From Oceaniglobus roseus (GTDB lineage Bacteria; Pseudomonadota; Alphaproteobacteria; Rhodobacterales; Rhodobacteraceae), in the NCBI RefSeq assembly GCF_002869745.1, contig NZ_PNOS01000001.1, forward strand, positions 186,001 through 250,000: 64,000 nucleotides of DNA, read 5' to 3'. The translations under genes and the position numbers were made by a program. The notes below the pieces were generated by a model. The model saw only the letters and a list, made by a program, of their open reading frames with translations. It did not search any database and was not told the origin of the DNA. Shown here piece by piece: positions 52,356 through 60,751 of the stretch; position 1 is the stretch's first letter, and each line of letters begins with the position of its first letter.

Positions 52356-53681
52356 TCATCGGGTCTGCGTGCCGCCGCCCGCCAGAAGCTCGACCAGCGA
52401 CAGGGCCATGACCGTGACACTGTCCATCATGTCGTCGACGCCGATCCACTCGTCGGGCTTGTGGGCCAGTTCCAGCAGGCCGGGGCCGTAGGCGACGCAG
52501 TTCTTCAGCTTGCCGATCCGGTCTATGTGCTTCTGGTCGTAGGTGCCGGGGGAGGCGACGAACTGCGCCTCGCGGCCCATGGTCCGGGCGATGGCGCGGG
52601 CGACGGTGCTGGCGACGGGGCCGTCCCTGTCGGTCATCGAGGGCAGCACGCGGTTCAGTTCGCGCAGGTCGTAGCGGAAGTTCGGGCGCGAGGCGGCGAG
52701 GCCGTCGAGCAGGGCGCGCACCTCGCCCTGCACCTCGTCCACCCGCTCCTCCATCAGGAAGCGGCGGTCGATCACGATGCGGCAGCTGTCGGGCACGCAG
52801 TGCGAGGGCAGGGCGGTGGAGTCCTTCGGCTTCTCGGCCTGGCCGCCGTGGATCGAGTTGATGTTCATGGTTGAGGAGCGCGCGCCTTCGGGCACCACCG
52901 GCATCTCCGTGCGGCGCGCGGCGAGGGCGGGATAGAGCGTGGTCTCGAACGCCTGCAGCACCGCGCCCATGTGGCGCACCGCGCAGTCGCCGAGGAAGGG
53001 CATGGAGCCGTGGGCGATCTCGCCGAAGGTTTCGATCTCGGCCCACCAGCCGCCGCGGTGGCCGAGGCACACGCGGTCCTTGTTCAGCGGTTCGGGGATG
53101 ATGACGTGCTGGACGCGGTCGGGGCTGAAATACCCCTTCTCGGCCAGGTAGGCGACGCCGCCGTAGCCGCCGGATTCCTCGTCCGCCGTGCCCGAGATCT
53201 CGATGGCGCCGGCGAAGTCCGGAAACTCGGCCAGGAAGCATTCGGCGGCGACGATGGAGGCGGTGAGGCCCCCTTTCATGTCGCAGGCCCCGCGGCCGTA
53301 GATCCGGCCGTCTTCCAGCGCGCCGCCGAAGGGATCGCGGGTCCAGCCCTGGCCGACGTCCACCACGTCGGTGTGGGAGTTGAAATGCACCGTCTCGCCG
53401 CCGCGCCGACCCTCGCGACGTGCCACGATGTTCCATCGGGGATAGGCCGCGCAGTCCCCCGGCGTGCCCTCGGCGCGGATCAGCTCGGTCGCGAAACCGG
53501 CGGCGGAGAGGCGCGCGTCGAGGTATTCGCAGATCAGGCGATAGTTCTCGCCGGGCGGGTTGAGGGTCGGGATGCGGATCAGATCCTGCGTCAGCGCGAC
53601 GAGCGCCGCGCGGCTGTCGGCGATGCGGGCGGCGAGACCGGCGAGCGCGGGATCGTCGGAGAGGGCGGGGGGCATGTCCAT
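52356..53681 (-). CDS. M20-family deacylase (ArgE/DapE-like)
   Basis: This 441-residue metallohydrolase has the M20 metal ligands: H103 and D105 (NSHTDVVDVG), D134 (GRGACDMKGG), E168/E169 (GTADEES) and the closing HIDRIG region near the C-terminus. A dimerisation domain is inserted at about residues 215-325. Relatives hydrolyse N-acyl amino acids (acetylornithine, succinyl-diaminopimelate, formyl-aminopyrimidine). It lies upstream of the peptide binding protein and is divergent from the second TRAP system. The ligand is unknown. Confidence 0.88.
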   Translation of the reverse strand: MDMPPALSDDPALAGLAARIADSRAALVALTQDLIRIPTLNPPGENYRLICEYLDARLSAAGFATELIRAEGTPGDCAAYPRWNIVARREGRRGGETVHFNSHTDVVDVGQGWTRDPFGGALEDGRIYGRGACDMKGGLTASIVAAECFLAEFPDFAGAIEISGTADEESGGYGGVAYLAEKGYFSPDRVQHVIIPEPLNKDRVCLGHRGGWWAEIETFGEIAHGSMPFLGDCAVRHMGAVLQAFETTLYPALAARRTEMPVVPEGARSSTMNINSIHGGQAEKPKDSTALPSHCVPDSCRIVIDRRFLMEERVDEVQGEVRALLDGLAASRPNFRYDLRELNRVLPSMTDRDGPVASTVARAIARTMGREAQFVASPGTYDQKHIDRIGKLKNCVAYGPGLLELAHKPDEWIGVDDMMDSVTVMALSLVELLAGGGTQTR

Positions 53682-53797
53682 CCCGCCAGTCTTGCGGAGG
53701 ACGCGGACGGCGGCAAGGGGTCGCGATAGGGTCCGCCGATGGCCGGTTCACCCCTTGCCTTACGCGCCCCGTTCCGTAAGCTGTCGGCGCAGCGGAC

Positions 53798-53803
53798 TAG
53801 AAT
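53798..53803 (+). promoter_or_regulatory. Candidate -10 box upstream of second dctP
   Basis: TAGAAT, 38 nt before the gene start in the 159-nt divergent region. No good -35 at 17 nt, so it may need an activator. Confidence 0.25.
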
Positions 53804-53840
53804 ATCACCAGCCGAACAACCGCTTATGGGAGGAGAAAAC

Positions 53841-54824
53841 ATGACGAATCCGGCAAGACTGGCGTGCCTTGCGGCCACCACCGCCCTGACGATGGGGGCC
53901 ATGGCCGGCGCCGCGGCGGCGGAGACCAAGCTGAAGTGGGCCCATGTCTACGAGGCGAGCGAGCCCTATCACACCTGTGCCGTCGCCGCGAACGACCTGC
54001 TGATGGAGGCGACCGACGACCGTTACGGCATCGAGGTCTTCCCGGCGTCGTCCCTCGGCAAGGAGGTGGACATCAACGAGGGTCTCGGATTCGGCACCGT
54101 CGACATCATCTATACCGGACAGCTCTTCGCGGGCCGCGCCTATGGCCCGATCGCCATCGGCGGCGCGCCGTTCATGTTCCGCGACTACGACCACTGGGAC
54201 CACTACCGCAACTCCGACCTCTTCAATGAGCTGTCGCAGGGCTATACCGACGCGACCGGCAACCACATCGTCGCCATGACCTATTACGGCGCGCGGCACG
54301 TCACCTCGAACAAGCCGATCCTGAAGCCCGAGGACATGGCCGGGCTGAAGATCCGGGTGCCGAACGCGCCCCTCTACATGATGTTCCCCGAGGCCGTGGG
54401 CGCCAATCCGACCCCGATCGCCTTCGCCGAGGTCTATCTCGCGCTGCAGCAGGGCACCGTGGACGCGCAGGAGAACCCGCTGCCGACGATCCAGGCGAAG
54501 AAGTTCTACGAGGTCCAGAAGGACATCAACCTGACCGGTCACATCACCGACGCGCTGCTGACCATCGTCGGCGGACCCGCCTGGGACGCGATGAGCGAGG
54601 AGGACCGCGCCGCGCTGTCCGAAGTGGCGAGCAAGACCGCCGACTGCGCCACCGACCAGATCATCCAGAAGGAGGGCGAGCTGGCCGACTGGTTCAAGGA
54701 GCAGGGCGTGCAGGTCAACGAGGTGGACCGCGGACCGTTCATCGAGGCGGTGAAGAAGATGCACAACGGCGACATGGCGACCTGGGACCAGGCCACCTAC
54801 GACCGTCTTCAGGCCATCGAGTAA
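53841..54824 (+). CDS. TRAP transporter substrate-binding protein (second system)
   Basis: This 327-residue periplasmic protein has a signal peptide (cleavage near GAAAAET) and the DctP fold. Conserved R172 (GLKIRVPNAP) forms the carboxylate salt bridge. NPTPIAFAEVYLALQQGTVDAQENP follows. It differs strongly from the DctP at 35208 (ligand region NAPLYM instead of QPSDVL), so it should bind another organic acid. The ATG at 53841 has GGGAGGAG. First gene of a dctP-dctQ-dctM unit. Confidence 0.92.
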   Translation: MTNPARLACLAATTALTMGAMAGAAAAETKLKWAHVYEASEPYHTCAVAANDLLMEATDDRYGIEVFPASSLGKEVDINEGLGFGTVDIIYTGQLFAGRAYGPIAIGGAPFMFRDYDHWDHYRNSDLFNELSQGYTDATGNHIVAMTYYGARHVTSNKPILKPEDMAGLKIRVPNAPLYMMFPEAVGANPTPIAFAEVYLALQQGTVDAQENPLPTIQAKKFYEVQKDINLTGHITDALLTIVGGPAWDAMSEEDRAALSEVASKTADCATDQIIQKEGELADWFKEQGVQVNEVDRGPFIEAVKKMHNGDMATWDQATYDRLQAIE

Positions 54825-54840
54825 GCCTTTTGACAGGCTC

Positions 54841-54868
54841 CCGGGGTGCCGCCGTCGCGGCGCCCCGG
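54841..54868 (+). terminator. Hairpin after the second dctP
   Basis: CCGGGGTGCCGC, loop CGTC, GCGGCGCCCCGG: 12-bp stem (one G-T) starting 16 nt after the stop. It repeats the pattern of a hairpin between binding protein and membrane subunits. Confidence 0.65.
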
Positions 54869-54935
54869 ACCCCCCGACCCTCTGACACCGCGACCGGCCC
54901 GGCAGACCCCGGGCGCCCCGGCAAAGGACGCCACC

Positions 54936-55502
54936 ATGGACGACAAGACGCCGCGGACCGGCGCCGACCAGATGCTGTCGCTCGAGGACGAGAAGATCGA
55001 CCTGTCGGACCTCAGGTGGGACGACAGCCTGGTGCTGATCCTGTTCTGGGTCCTCGCCTTTGTCGTGTTCCTGCAGTTCTTCACCCGCTACATCCTGAAC
55101 GACAGCCTGGGCTGGACGGAAGAGATCGCGCGGTTCCTGCTGATCGGCGTCACCTTCACCGGCGCCGTCATGGCCACCCGCAAGCAGAGCCACATCGCGG
55201 TCGAGTTCCTGTACCGCTGGGTGCCGCGGCGGGGCCGGCAGGTGGCGCAGTTCCTGATCGACGTCACCACGACCGCCTTCTTCGCCGTGCTCGGCCTGCT
55301 CTGCGTCCAGATCGCCGGACGTACGAACCAGATGATGGTGTCGCTCGACGTGCCGAAATCGACCATCTACTGGTATGTCACCGCCTGTTTCGCGGCCATG
55401 GCGCTCTATTCGCTGTGGAACCTCGTGAAGCACCTCAGGACCGGCACCAGCCCCCTCATCGATCCCGAGCTCTTCGTGGATCAACGCCCCGCCCGGGACT
55501 AG
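54936..55502 (+). CDS. TRAP transporter small membrane subunit (second system)
   Basis: This 188-residue DctQ-family protein has a charged cytosolic N-terminus and four transmembrane helices. The family segment LNDSLGWTEEIARFLLIGVTFTGAVMATRKQSHIAVEF is in the middle. The ATG at 54936 has AAAGGA upstream; an upstream frame to 54846 covers the hairpin and is unlikely. It lies 111 nt after dctP and 12 nt before dctM. Confidence 0.9.
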   Translation: MDDKTPRTGADQMLSLEDEKIDLSDLRWDDSLVLILFWVLAFVVFLQFFTRYILNDSLGWTEEIARFLLIGVTFTGAVMATRKQSHIAVEFLYRWVPRRGRQVAQFLIDVTTTAFFAVLGLLCVQIAGRTNQMMVSLDVPKSTIYWYVTACFAAMALYSLWNLVKHLRTGTSPLIDPELFVDQRPARD

Positions 55503-55514
55503 GAGTCAAAAGCC

Positions 55515-56795
55515 TTGGACATCGTCTGGCTGTTCGTCATGCTCTTCGGGATGCTTCTGGTGGGGGTGCCCGTGGCGGTATCGCTCGCCGGGGCCTCCGT
55601 CATCTTCATCTTCGCCAACGGCACGCCGCCGCCGATGGTCGTCGCGCACCGGATGATCAACGGCGTCGACAGCTTCCCGCTGCTCGCCGTGCCGTTCTTC
55701 ATCCTCGCGGGCAACCTGATGAACACCGCCGGCATCACCGAGCGGATCTTCAACTTCGCCCTGGCGCTGGTCGGCTGGATGCGCGGCGGGCTGGGTCACG
55801 TCAACGTCGGCGCCTCGGTGATCTTCGCGGGCATGTCCGGCGCGGCGGTGGCCGATGCGGGCGGGCTTGGCGCGATCGAGATCAAGGCGATGCGCGATGC
55901 CAAGTACGACGCGGGCTTCTCCGTCGGCATCACCGCGGCCTCCTCGACCATCGGGCCGATCATCCCGCCCTCGCTGCCCATGGTGATCTACGGCGTGGTC
56001 GCCGGCGCCTCCATCGGCCAGCTGTTCGTGGCGGGCTTCATCCCCGGCCTGCTGATGGCGGTGTCGCTGATGCTGATGATCGCCTGGTTCGCGCGGCGGA
56101 AGGGCTTTCCCCGCGACCAGCCGTTCCAGTGGGGCGTGCTGTGGCAGACGTTCAAGCGGGCGTTCCTGTCGCTGCTGACCCCGGTCATCATCGTCGGCGG
56201 CATCCTGACCGGCGCCTTCACGCCGACCGAGGCGGCGGTGGCCGCCTGCGCCTGGGCGCTGTTCCTGGGCCTCGTCGTCTATCGCACCCTGACCCTGCCG
56301 CGGTTCCTGCGCGTCAGCTACGACACGATCGAGACGACGGCCGTGGTCCTGCTGGTGGTCGGCGCGGCGGCGATCTTCGCCTGGATTCTGACTTCGAACC
56401 GGGTGCCCGAGCAGTTCGCGGCGGCGTTGCTGTCGATCTCGGACCGGCCCTGGGTGATCCTGCTGCTGATCAACCTGATCCTGCTGCTGGTCGGCTGCTT
56501 CATGGAGACGGTGGCCGCGATCACCATCATGGTCCCGGTCCTGCTGCCCATCGCGGTGAGCGTCGGCGTCGATCCTGTGCACTTCGGGGTGATCATGGTG
56601 CTGAACCTGATGCTCGGGCTGCTGACGCCGCCCGTGGGCATGGTCCTCTACGTCCTCGCGCGGGTCGCCAAGATCCCGTTCGAGCGCTGCGTCGCCGGCA
56701 CCGCGCCGTTCCTGATCCCGCTGGTGATCGTGCTGCTGCTGATCACCTACGTTCCGGCCATCACCATGTGGCTGCCGACGCTGATCTATCGTTGA
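55515..56795 (+). CDS. TRAP transporter large membrane subunit (second system)
   Basis: This 426-residue DctM-family protein has about 12 transmembrane segments. It carries PFFILAGNLMNTAGITERIFNFA, MSGAAVADAGGLGAIEIKAM and SSTIGPIIPPSLPMVIYG, with LLTPPVGMVLY near the C-terminus. It starts with TTG at 55515; GGAG lies 10 nt before it and the resulting N-terminus DIVWLFVMLFGMLLVGVPVAVS is a complete first helix, unlike the first ATG at 55539. Confidence 0.92.
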   Translation: MDIVWLFVMLFGMLLVGVPVAVSLAGASVIFIFANGTPPPMVVAHRMINGVDSFPLLAVPFFILAGNLMNTAGITERIFNFALALVGWMRGGLGHVNVGASVIFAGMSGAAVADAGGLGAIEIKAMRDAKYDAGFSVGITAASSTIGPIIPPSLPMVIYGVVAGASIGQLFVAGFIPGLLMAVSLMLMIAWFARRKGFPRDQPFQWGVLWQTFKRAFLSLLTPVIIVGGILTGAFTPTEAAVAACAWALFLGLVVYRTLTLPRFLRVSYDTIETTAVVLLVVGAAAIFAWILTSNRVPEQFAAALLSISDRPWVILLLINLILLLVGCFMETVAAITIMVPVLLPIAVSVGVDPVHFGVIMVLNLMLGLLTPPVGMVLYVLARVAKIPFERCVAGTAPFLIPLVIVLLLITYVPAITMWLPTLIYR

Positions 56796-56975
56796 GGGAA
56801 TGGCGCCCTGTCCACGGCGACGCGGATTCCACCGGACAATCCATGGACACCAGCGAAGATTTCATGCCCGGCGGCAACGCCGGGCAGCGCGGCGCTTGCA
56901 GCCTGACCCGTTTGCACGCCAGAATCAGCCATGGTTCATGTCCAGTCAGACCCGCCCAACCGTGAAAGCCCGCCA

Positions 56976-58055
56976 ATGACCCGCACCCATGCCGGAACCG
57001 TCCGCGCCCGCGCCGAGGATGTCTCGGCCTTCGTCCACGCCGTCCTTCTCGGCATCGGCGCCGACGAGGCCACCGCCACCGCCTGCCGCGATTCGCTGCT
57101 GCACGGCTCGATCCACGGTGTCGACAGCCACGGCGTCCGCCTGACCGGCCACTACGCGCGCTGCCTCAAGGCGGGGCGGCTGAACAGGCAGCCGAAGCTG
57201 ACCTTCAACCGCACCCGCGCCGGATCGGGGATGCTCGACGGCGACGACGCGCAGGGCGCGCTGCCCGCCTACCGCGCGATGGAGCACGCCTGCGACCTTG
57301 CGCGCGAGGCCGGGATCGGCGCGGTCGGGATCCAGAACACCAGCCACTTCGGCCCCGCCGGCGCCTACACGCTGCGCGCCGCGCAGAACGGCTACCTCGC
57401 CTTCTCCACCTGCAACTCCGACAGTTTCGTGCGGCTTCACGACGGGGCGACGCCGTTCCACGGCACCAACCCGCTGTCCTTCGCCATCCCGTCGGGCGGC
57501 GCCGATCCTTGGCTGCTCGACATGGCGACCTCGTCGGTGCCCTTCAACCGGGTCGAACTCTACCGCTCGCTGAACGCCCCGCTGCCCGAGGGCGCGGCCT
57601 CGGACGAAAGCGGCGTCGATACCGCCGATCCCCATGCCGCCGCGATGCTGGCCCCGCTCGGCGGCGCCTTCGGCTTCAAGGGCGCGGCGCTGGGCGGCGT
57701 GGCCGAGATCTTCTCGGCGGTGATGACCGGCATGCGGCTCTCGCCCGACATCGCGCCGATGATGGGTCCGGATTTCTCGACCCCGCGGGGCTGCGGCGCC
57801 TTCGTGATCGCGCTGGATCCCGACGCCTTCATCGGCGCGCCCATGGTCCAGCAGGCGATGACCCGCTACCTCGAGCTCCTGCGAAACTCTCCGGCGCGCC
57901 CCGGCACCACCGTCATGGCGCCGGGCGACCGCGAATGGGCCGAGGCCGCGCACCGCAGGGCAGAGGGCATCCCGCTCGACCCCGTGACGCTCGACAGCTT
58001 CGCACAATTGGCGGACGAGCTGGGGATGGAGCGCCTCGCGACGACCGCGCCCTGA
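56976..58055 (+). CDS. Ldh_2-family NAD(P)H-dependent 2-oxoacid oxidoreductase
   Basis: This 359-residue enzyme belongs to the malate/L-lactate/2,3-diketogulonate dehydrogenase family, which does not use a Rossmann fold. Typical segments are HGSIHGVDSHGVRLTGHYARC with the catalytic His, VGIQNTSHFGPAGAYTLRAAQNG, PFHGTNPLSFAIPS and LDMATSSVPFNRVELYR. The ATG at 56976 is favoured because family alignment begins there; a longer start at 56931 lacks a ribosome site. It follows the TRAP genes by about 180 nt and probably acts on the imported acid. Lactate, malate, ureidoglycolate or a sugar acid are all possible. Confidence 0.85.
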   Translation: MTRTHAGTVRARAEDVSAFVHAVLLGIGADEATATACRDSLLHGSIHGVDSHGVRLTGHYARCLKAGRLNRQPKLTFNRTRAGSGMLDGDDAQGALPAYRAMEHACDLAREAGIGAVGIQNTSHFGPAGAYTLRAAQNGYLAFSTCNSDSFVRLHDGATPFHGTNPLSFAIPSGGADPWLLDMATSSVPFNRVELYRSLNAPLPEGAASDESGVDTADPHAAAMLAPLGGAFGFKGAALGGVAEIFSAVMTGMRLSPDIAPMMGPDFSTPRGCGAFVIALDPDAFIGAPMVQQAMTRYLELLRNSPARPGTTVMAPGDREWAEAAHRRAEGIPLDPVTLDSFAQLADELGMERLATTAP

Positions 58056-58121
58056 CACTTCGCGGTTGCGCGCGGGCGGCGGCCTCGCAATGGTTCGGCT
58101 GACACCACCAAGGGGTTCCGC

Positions 58122-58886
58122 ATGTCACGCCGCCTGATCCGCCTCGCCTGCCTGCTGCTTGCGCTCGCGCCGACCCTGGCGCGGGCCGATGTCACCGTCT
58201 TCGCCGCGGCAAGCCTGAAGACCGCCCTCGACCGCATCGCGGCCGACTTCACCGCGGCGGAAGGGATCGACACCACGATCTCCTTCGCCGGCTCCTCGAC
58301 CCTCGCGCGCCAGATCGAACAGGGCGCCCCGGCGGACGTGTTCCTGTCGGCCAACACCGCCTGGATGGACGAGCTGGAGGAAAAGGGGCTGATCGTCGCC
58401 GGGACGCGCACCGATCTCCTGGGCAACAGCATCGTCCTTGCGGGTCACGACCCTGCGCCCGCGACCCCGCTGTCGCTGCCGCGGGACTGGGCGACGCTCG
58501 ACTTCGGCAGCGACGGCAGGCTCGCCATGGCGATGGTCGACTCGGTTCCGGCCGGCATCTACGGCAAGCAGGCGCTGACCTCCCTCGGTCTCTGGGAGCA
58601 GGTTCAGGACCGCGTCGCGCAGGCCGACAACGTGCGCGCGGCGCTTGCCCTCGTCTCGCTGGGCGAGGCGCCCTTCGGCATCGTCTATGCCACCGACGCG
58701 AAGGCCGACCCGAACGTGCACCTCTGGGCCACCTTCCCGACGGACAGCCACGATCCCATCGTCTATCCCGCCGCCGCCACCCGCGACACCGCCGAGGCAC
58801 GCGCCTTCCTCGCCTTCCTCAACGGCCCCGCCGCCCGCGCGGTGTTCGAGGCCGCGGGCTTCACCCTCCTCGCCCCGCCCGAATGA
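58122..58886 (+). CDS. modA: Molybdate ABC transporter binding protein ModA
   Basis: This 254-residue periplasmic protein has a signal peptide (cleavage near TLARADVT). It shows ModA signatures VFAAASLKTALDRIAADF, ISFAGSSTLARQIEQGAPADVFLSAN and VPAGIYGKQAL. It binds molybdate and tungstate by H-bonds from Ser and Tyr side chains. Its stop overlaps the modB start as ATGA. No ModE box or modE gene is visible upstream. Confidence 0.95.
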   Translation: MSRRLIRLACLLLALAPTLARADVTVFAAASLKTALDRIAADFTAAEGIDTTISFAGSSTLARQIEQGAPADVFLSANTAWMDELEEKGLIVAGTRTDLLGNSIVLAGHDPAPATPLSLPRDWATLDFGSDGRLAMAMVDSVPAGIYGKQALTSLGLWEQVQDRVAQADNVRAALALVSLGEAPFGIVYATDAKADPNVHLWATFPTDSHDPIVYPAAATRDTAEARAFLAFLNGPAARAVFEAAGFTLLAPPE

Positions 58887-59578
58887 CGCCGCTGACGCCG
58901 CAGGAACTCGACGCCATCGCCCTGTCCCTGAAGGTCGCCTTCTGGGCCACGCTGTTCAGCCTGCCGCCCGGCATCCTCGCCGCCCACGCGCTGGCCCGCT
59001 GGCAGTTCCCGGGACGGCAGCTGCTGAACGGGCTCGTCCACCTGCCGCTGATCCTGCCGCCCGTCGTCACCGGCTACCTGCTGCTCCTGACCTTCGGCAC
59101 CCGCGGCCCCGTGGGTGCCTTCCTGCAGGAGACGTTCGGCCTCGTCTTCGCCTTCCGCTGGACCGGCGCCGCGCTCGCCGCCGCGATCATGGCCTTTCCC
59201 CTGATGGTGCGCGCGATCCGCCTGTCGATCGAGGCCATCGACCCGAAGCTGGAAGAGGCGGCGGGCACCCTCGGCGCGTCGCGCCCCTGGGTCTTCGCGA
59301 CGATCACCCTGCCGATGATGCTGCCCGGCGTCATCGCGGGCGCGATCCTGGCCTTCGCCAAGGCGATGGGCGAATTCGGCGCCACGATCACCTTCGTCTC
59401 CAACATTCCCGGCCAGACCCAGACCCTGCCCTCGGCCATCTATGCCCTGTTGCAGGTGCCGGGTGGCGAGGCGGCGGCGCTGCGCCTCGTCCTCGTCTCG
59501 GTCGTGATCGCCATGGCCGCGCTGCTGCTCTCGGAATGGCTGTCGGTTCGCGCCGCGCGGCGGGTGGCCGGGCGGTGA
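58883..59578 (+). CDS. modB: Molybdate ABC transporter permease ModB
   Basis: This 231-residue permease has five to six transmembrane segments. It has ModB features LPLILPPVVTGYLLLLTFG and FRWTGAALAAAIMAFPLMVRAIR, with the EAA loop EEAAGTLGASRPWVFATITLPMMLPG in the middle. It is linked by 4-nt overlaps to modA (ATGA) and modC (GTGA). Confidence 0.95.
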   Translation: MTPLTPQELDAIALSLKVAFWATLFSLPPGILAAHALARWQFPGRQLLNGLVHLPLILPPVVTGYLLLLTFGTRGPVGAFLQETFGLVFAFRWTGAALAAAIMAFPLMVRAIRLSIEAIDPKLEEAAGTLGASRPWVFATITLPMMLPGVIAGAILAFAKAMGEFGATITFVSNIPGQTQTLPSAIYALLQVPGGEAAALRLVLVSVVIAMAALLLSEWLSVRAARRVAGR

Positions 59579-60672
59579 GCCTCTCCGTCGCCCTCGCCCA
59601 CCGCCTTCCGGGCCTCGACCTCGACATCGCCTTCGAGGCACCGCCGGGGGTAACGACGCTGTTCGGTCGCTCGGGCGCGGGCAAGACCACCGTGGTCAAC
59701 GCCGTCGCGGGCCTGCTGCGCCCCGACCGCGGGCGCATCGTCGCCGAGGGCGAGGTGCTTTGCGACACCGAAAGCGGCATCTGGCTGCCGCCGCACCGGC
59801 GCCGCCTCGGCTATGTCTTTCAGGAGGGGCGCCTTTTCCCCCATCTCTCAGTCCGCCAGAACCTGACCTACGGCCGCTGGTTCGCCCCCGGCCGGCGCGA
59901 CGGCGACGACTTCGCGCGCATCCTCGACCTGCTCGGGATCGAACCCCTGCTGACGCGCCGCCCCGCCGCGCTTTCGGGCGGCGAGAAGCAGCGCGTCGCC
60001 ATCGGCCGCGCGCTCCTGTCCCGGCCGCGCCTGCTGCTGATGGACGAACCCCTTGCCGCGCTGGACGAGGCTAGAAAGGCCGAGATCCTGCCCTATCTCG
60101 AACGGCTCAGGGACGAGGCGAGGGTGCCGATCCTCCACGTTTCCCACGCGCTGGCCGAAGTCGCCCGCCTCGCCACCACGGTCGTCGCGATCCAGGACGG
60201 CCGGGTGATCCGGACCGGCCCCGCGGCCGAGGTGCTGGCCGACCCCGAGGCGGTGCCGGCCCTCGGCGTGCGCGAGGCCGGCGCGGTGCTGACCGGCCGC
60301 CTTGCCGCCCATCACGACGACGGCCTCAGCGAGATCGCGCTGACCGCCGCGCCGCTGTTCCTGCCCCGGATCGCCGCGTCCGTCGGCGCGCAGGTGCGCG
60401 TCCGCATCGCCGCGCAGGACGTGATGCTGGCGCTCGAAGCGCCGCGCAGCATCTCCGCCCTCAACATCCTGCCCGCCACCGTGATCGCCGTGCGGCAGGG
60501 GCAGGGGCCCGGCGTGGTGGTCCAGTTGCGCTCGGGCGAGGATGTGTTCCTGGCCCGCGTCACCCGCCGCTCGGCCGATGCCATGAACCTCGGGCCCGGC
60601 ACCCCCTGCTTCGGAATCGTCAAGTCCGTCGCCGTCGCGCAAAGCGATGTCGGCCGCGGCCGACAGCCCTGA
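59575..60672 (+). CDS. modC: Molybdate ABC transporter ATPase ModC
   Basis: This 365-residue ATPase has Walker A GRSGAGKTT (near residue 33), Q-loop VFQEGRLFPHL, signature LSGGEKQRVAIGRALL, Walker B LLLMDEPLAALD and the switch His in ILHVSHA. A C-terminal Mop/TOBE domain (about 295-360) binds molybdate. It starts with GTG at 59575, overlapping the modB stop. Last gene of modABC. Confidence 0.94.
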   Translation: MSLSVALAHRLPGLDLDIAFEAPPGVTTLFGRSGAGKTTVVNAVAGLLRPDRGRIVAEGEVLCDTESGIWLPPHRRRLGYVFQEGRLFPHLSVRQNLTYGRWFAPGRRDGDDFARILDLLGIEPLLTRRPAALSGGEKQRVAIGRALLSRPRLLLMDEPLAALDEARKAEILPYLERLRDEARVPILHVSHALAEVARLATTVVAIQDGRVIRTGPAAEVLADPEAVPALGVREAGAVLTGRLAAHHDDGLSEIALTAAPLFLPRIAASVGAQVRVRIAAQDVMLALEAPRSISALNILPATVIAVRQGQGPGVVVQLRSGEDVFLARVTRRSADAMNLGPGTPCFGIVKSVAVAQSDVGRGRQP

Positions 60673-60751
60673 GGCCATCCGCACCAGTCGGGGGGCTTCC
60701 CACGCCGGTCCCCACCGCGCAGACTGCACCCGACCCTGCCCGGAGCCTGCG

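Noticed and set aside
58056-58121. Molybdenum-cofactor riboswitch or ModE box upstream of modA
   Set aside because: The gap is only 66 nt, too short for the Moco RNA, and no TATATA-type inverted repeat is present.
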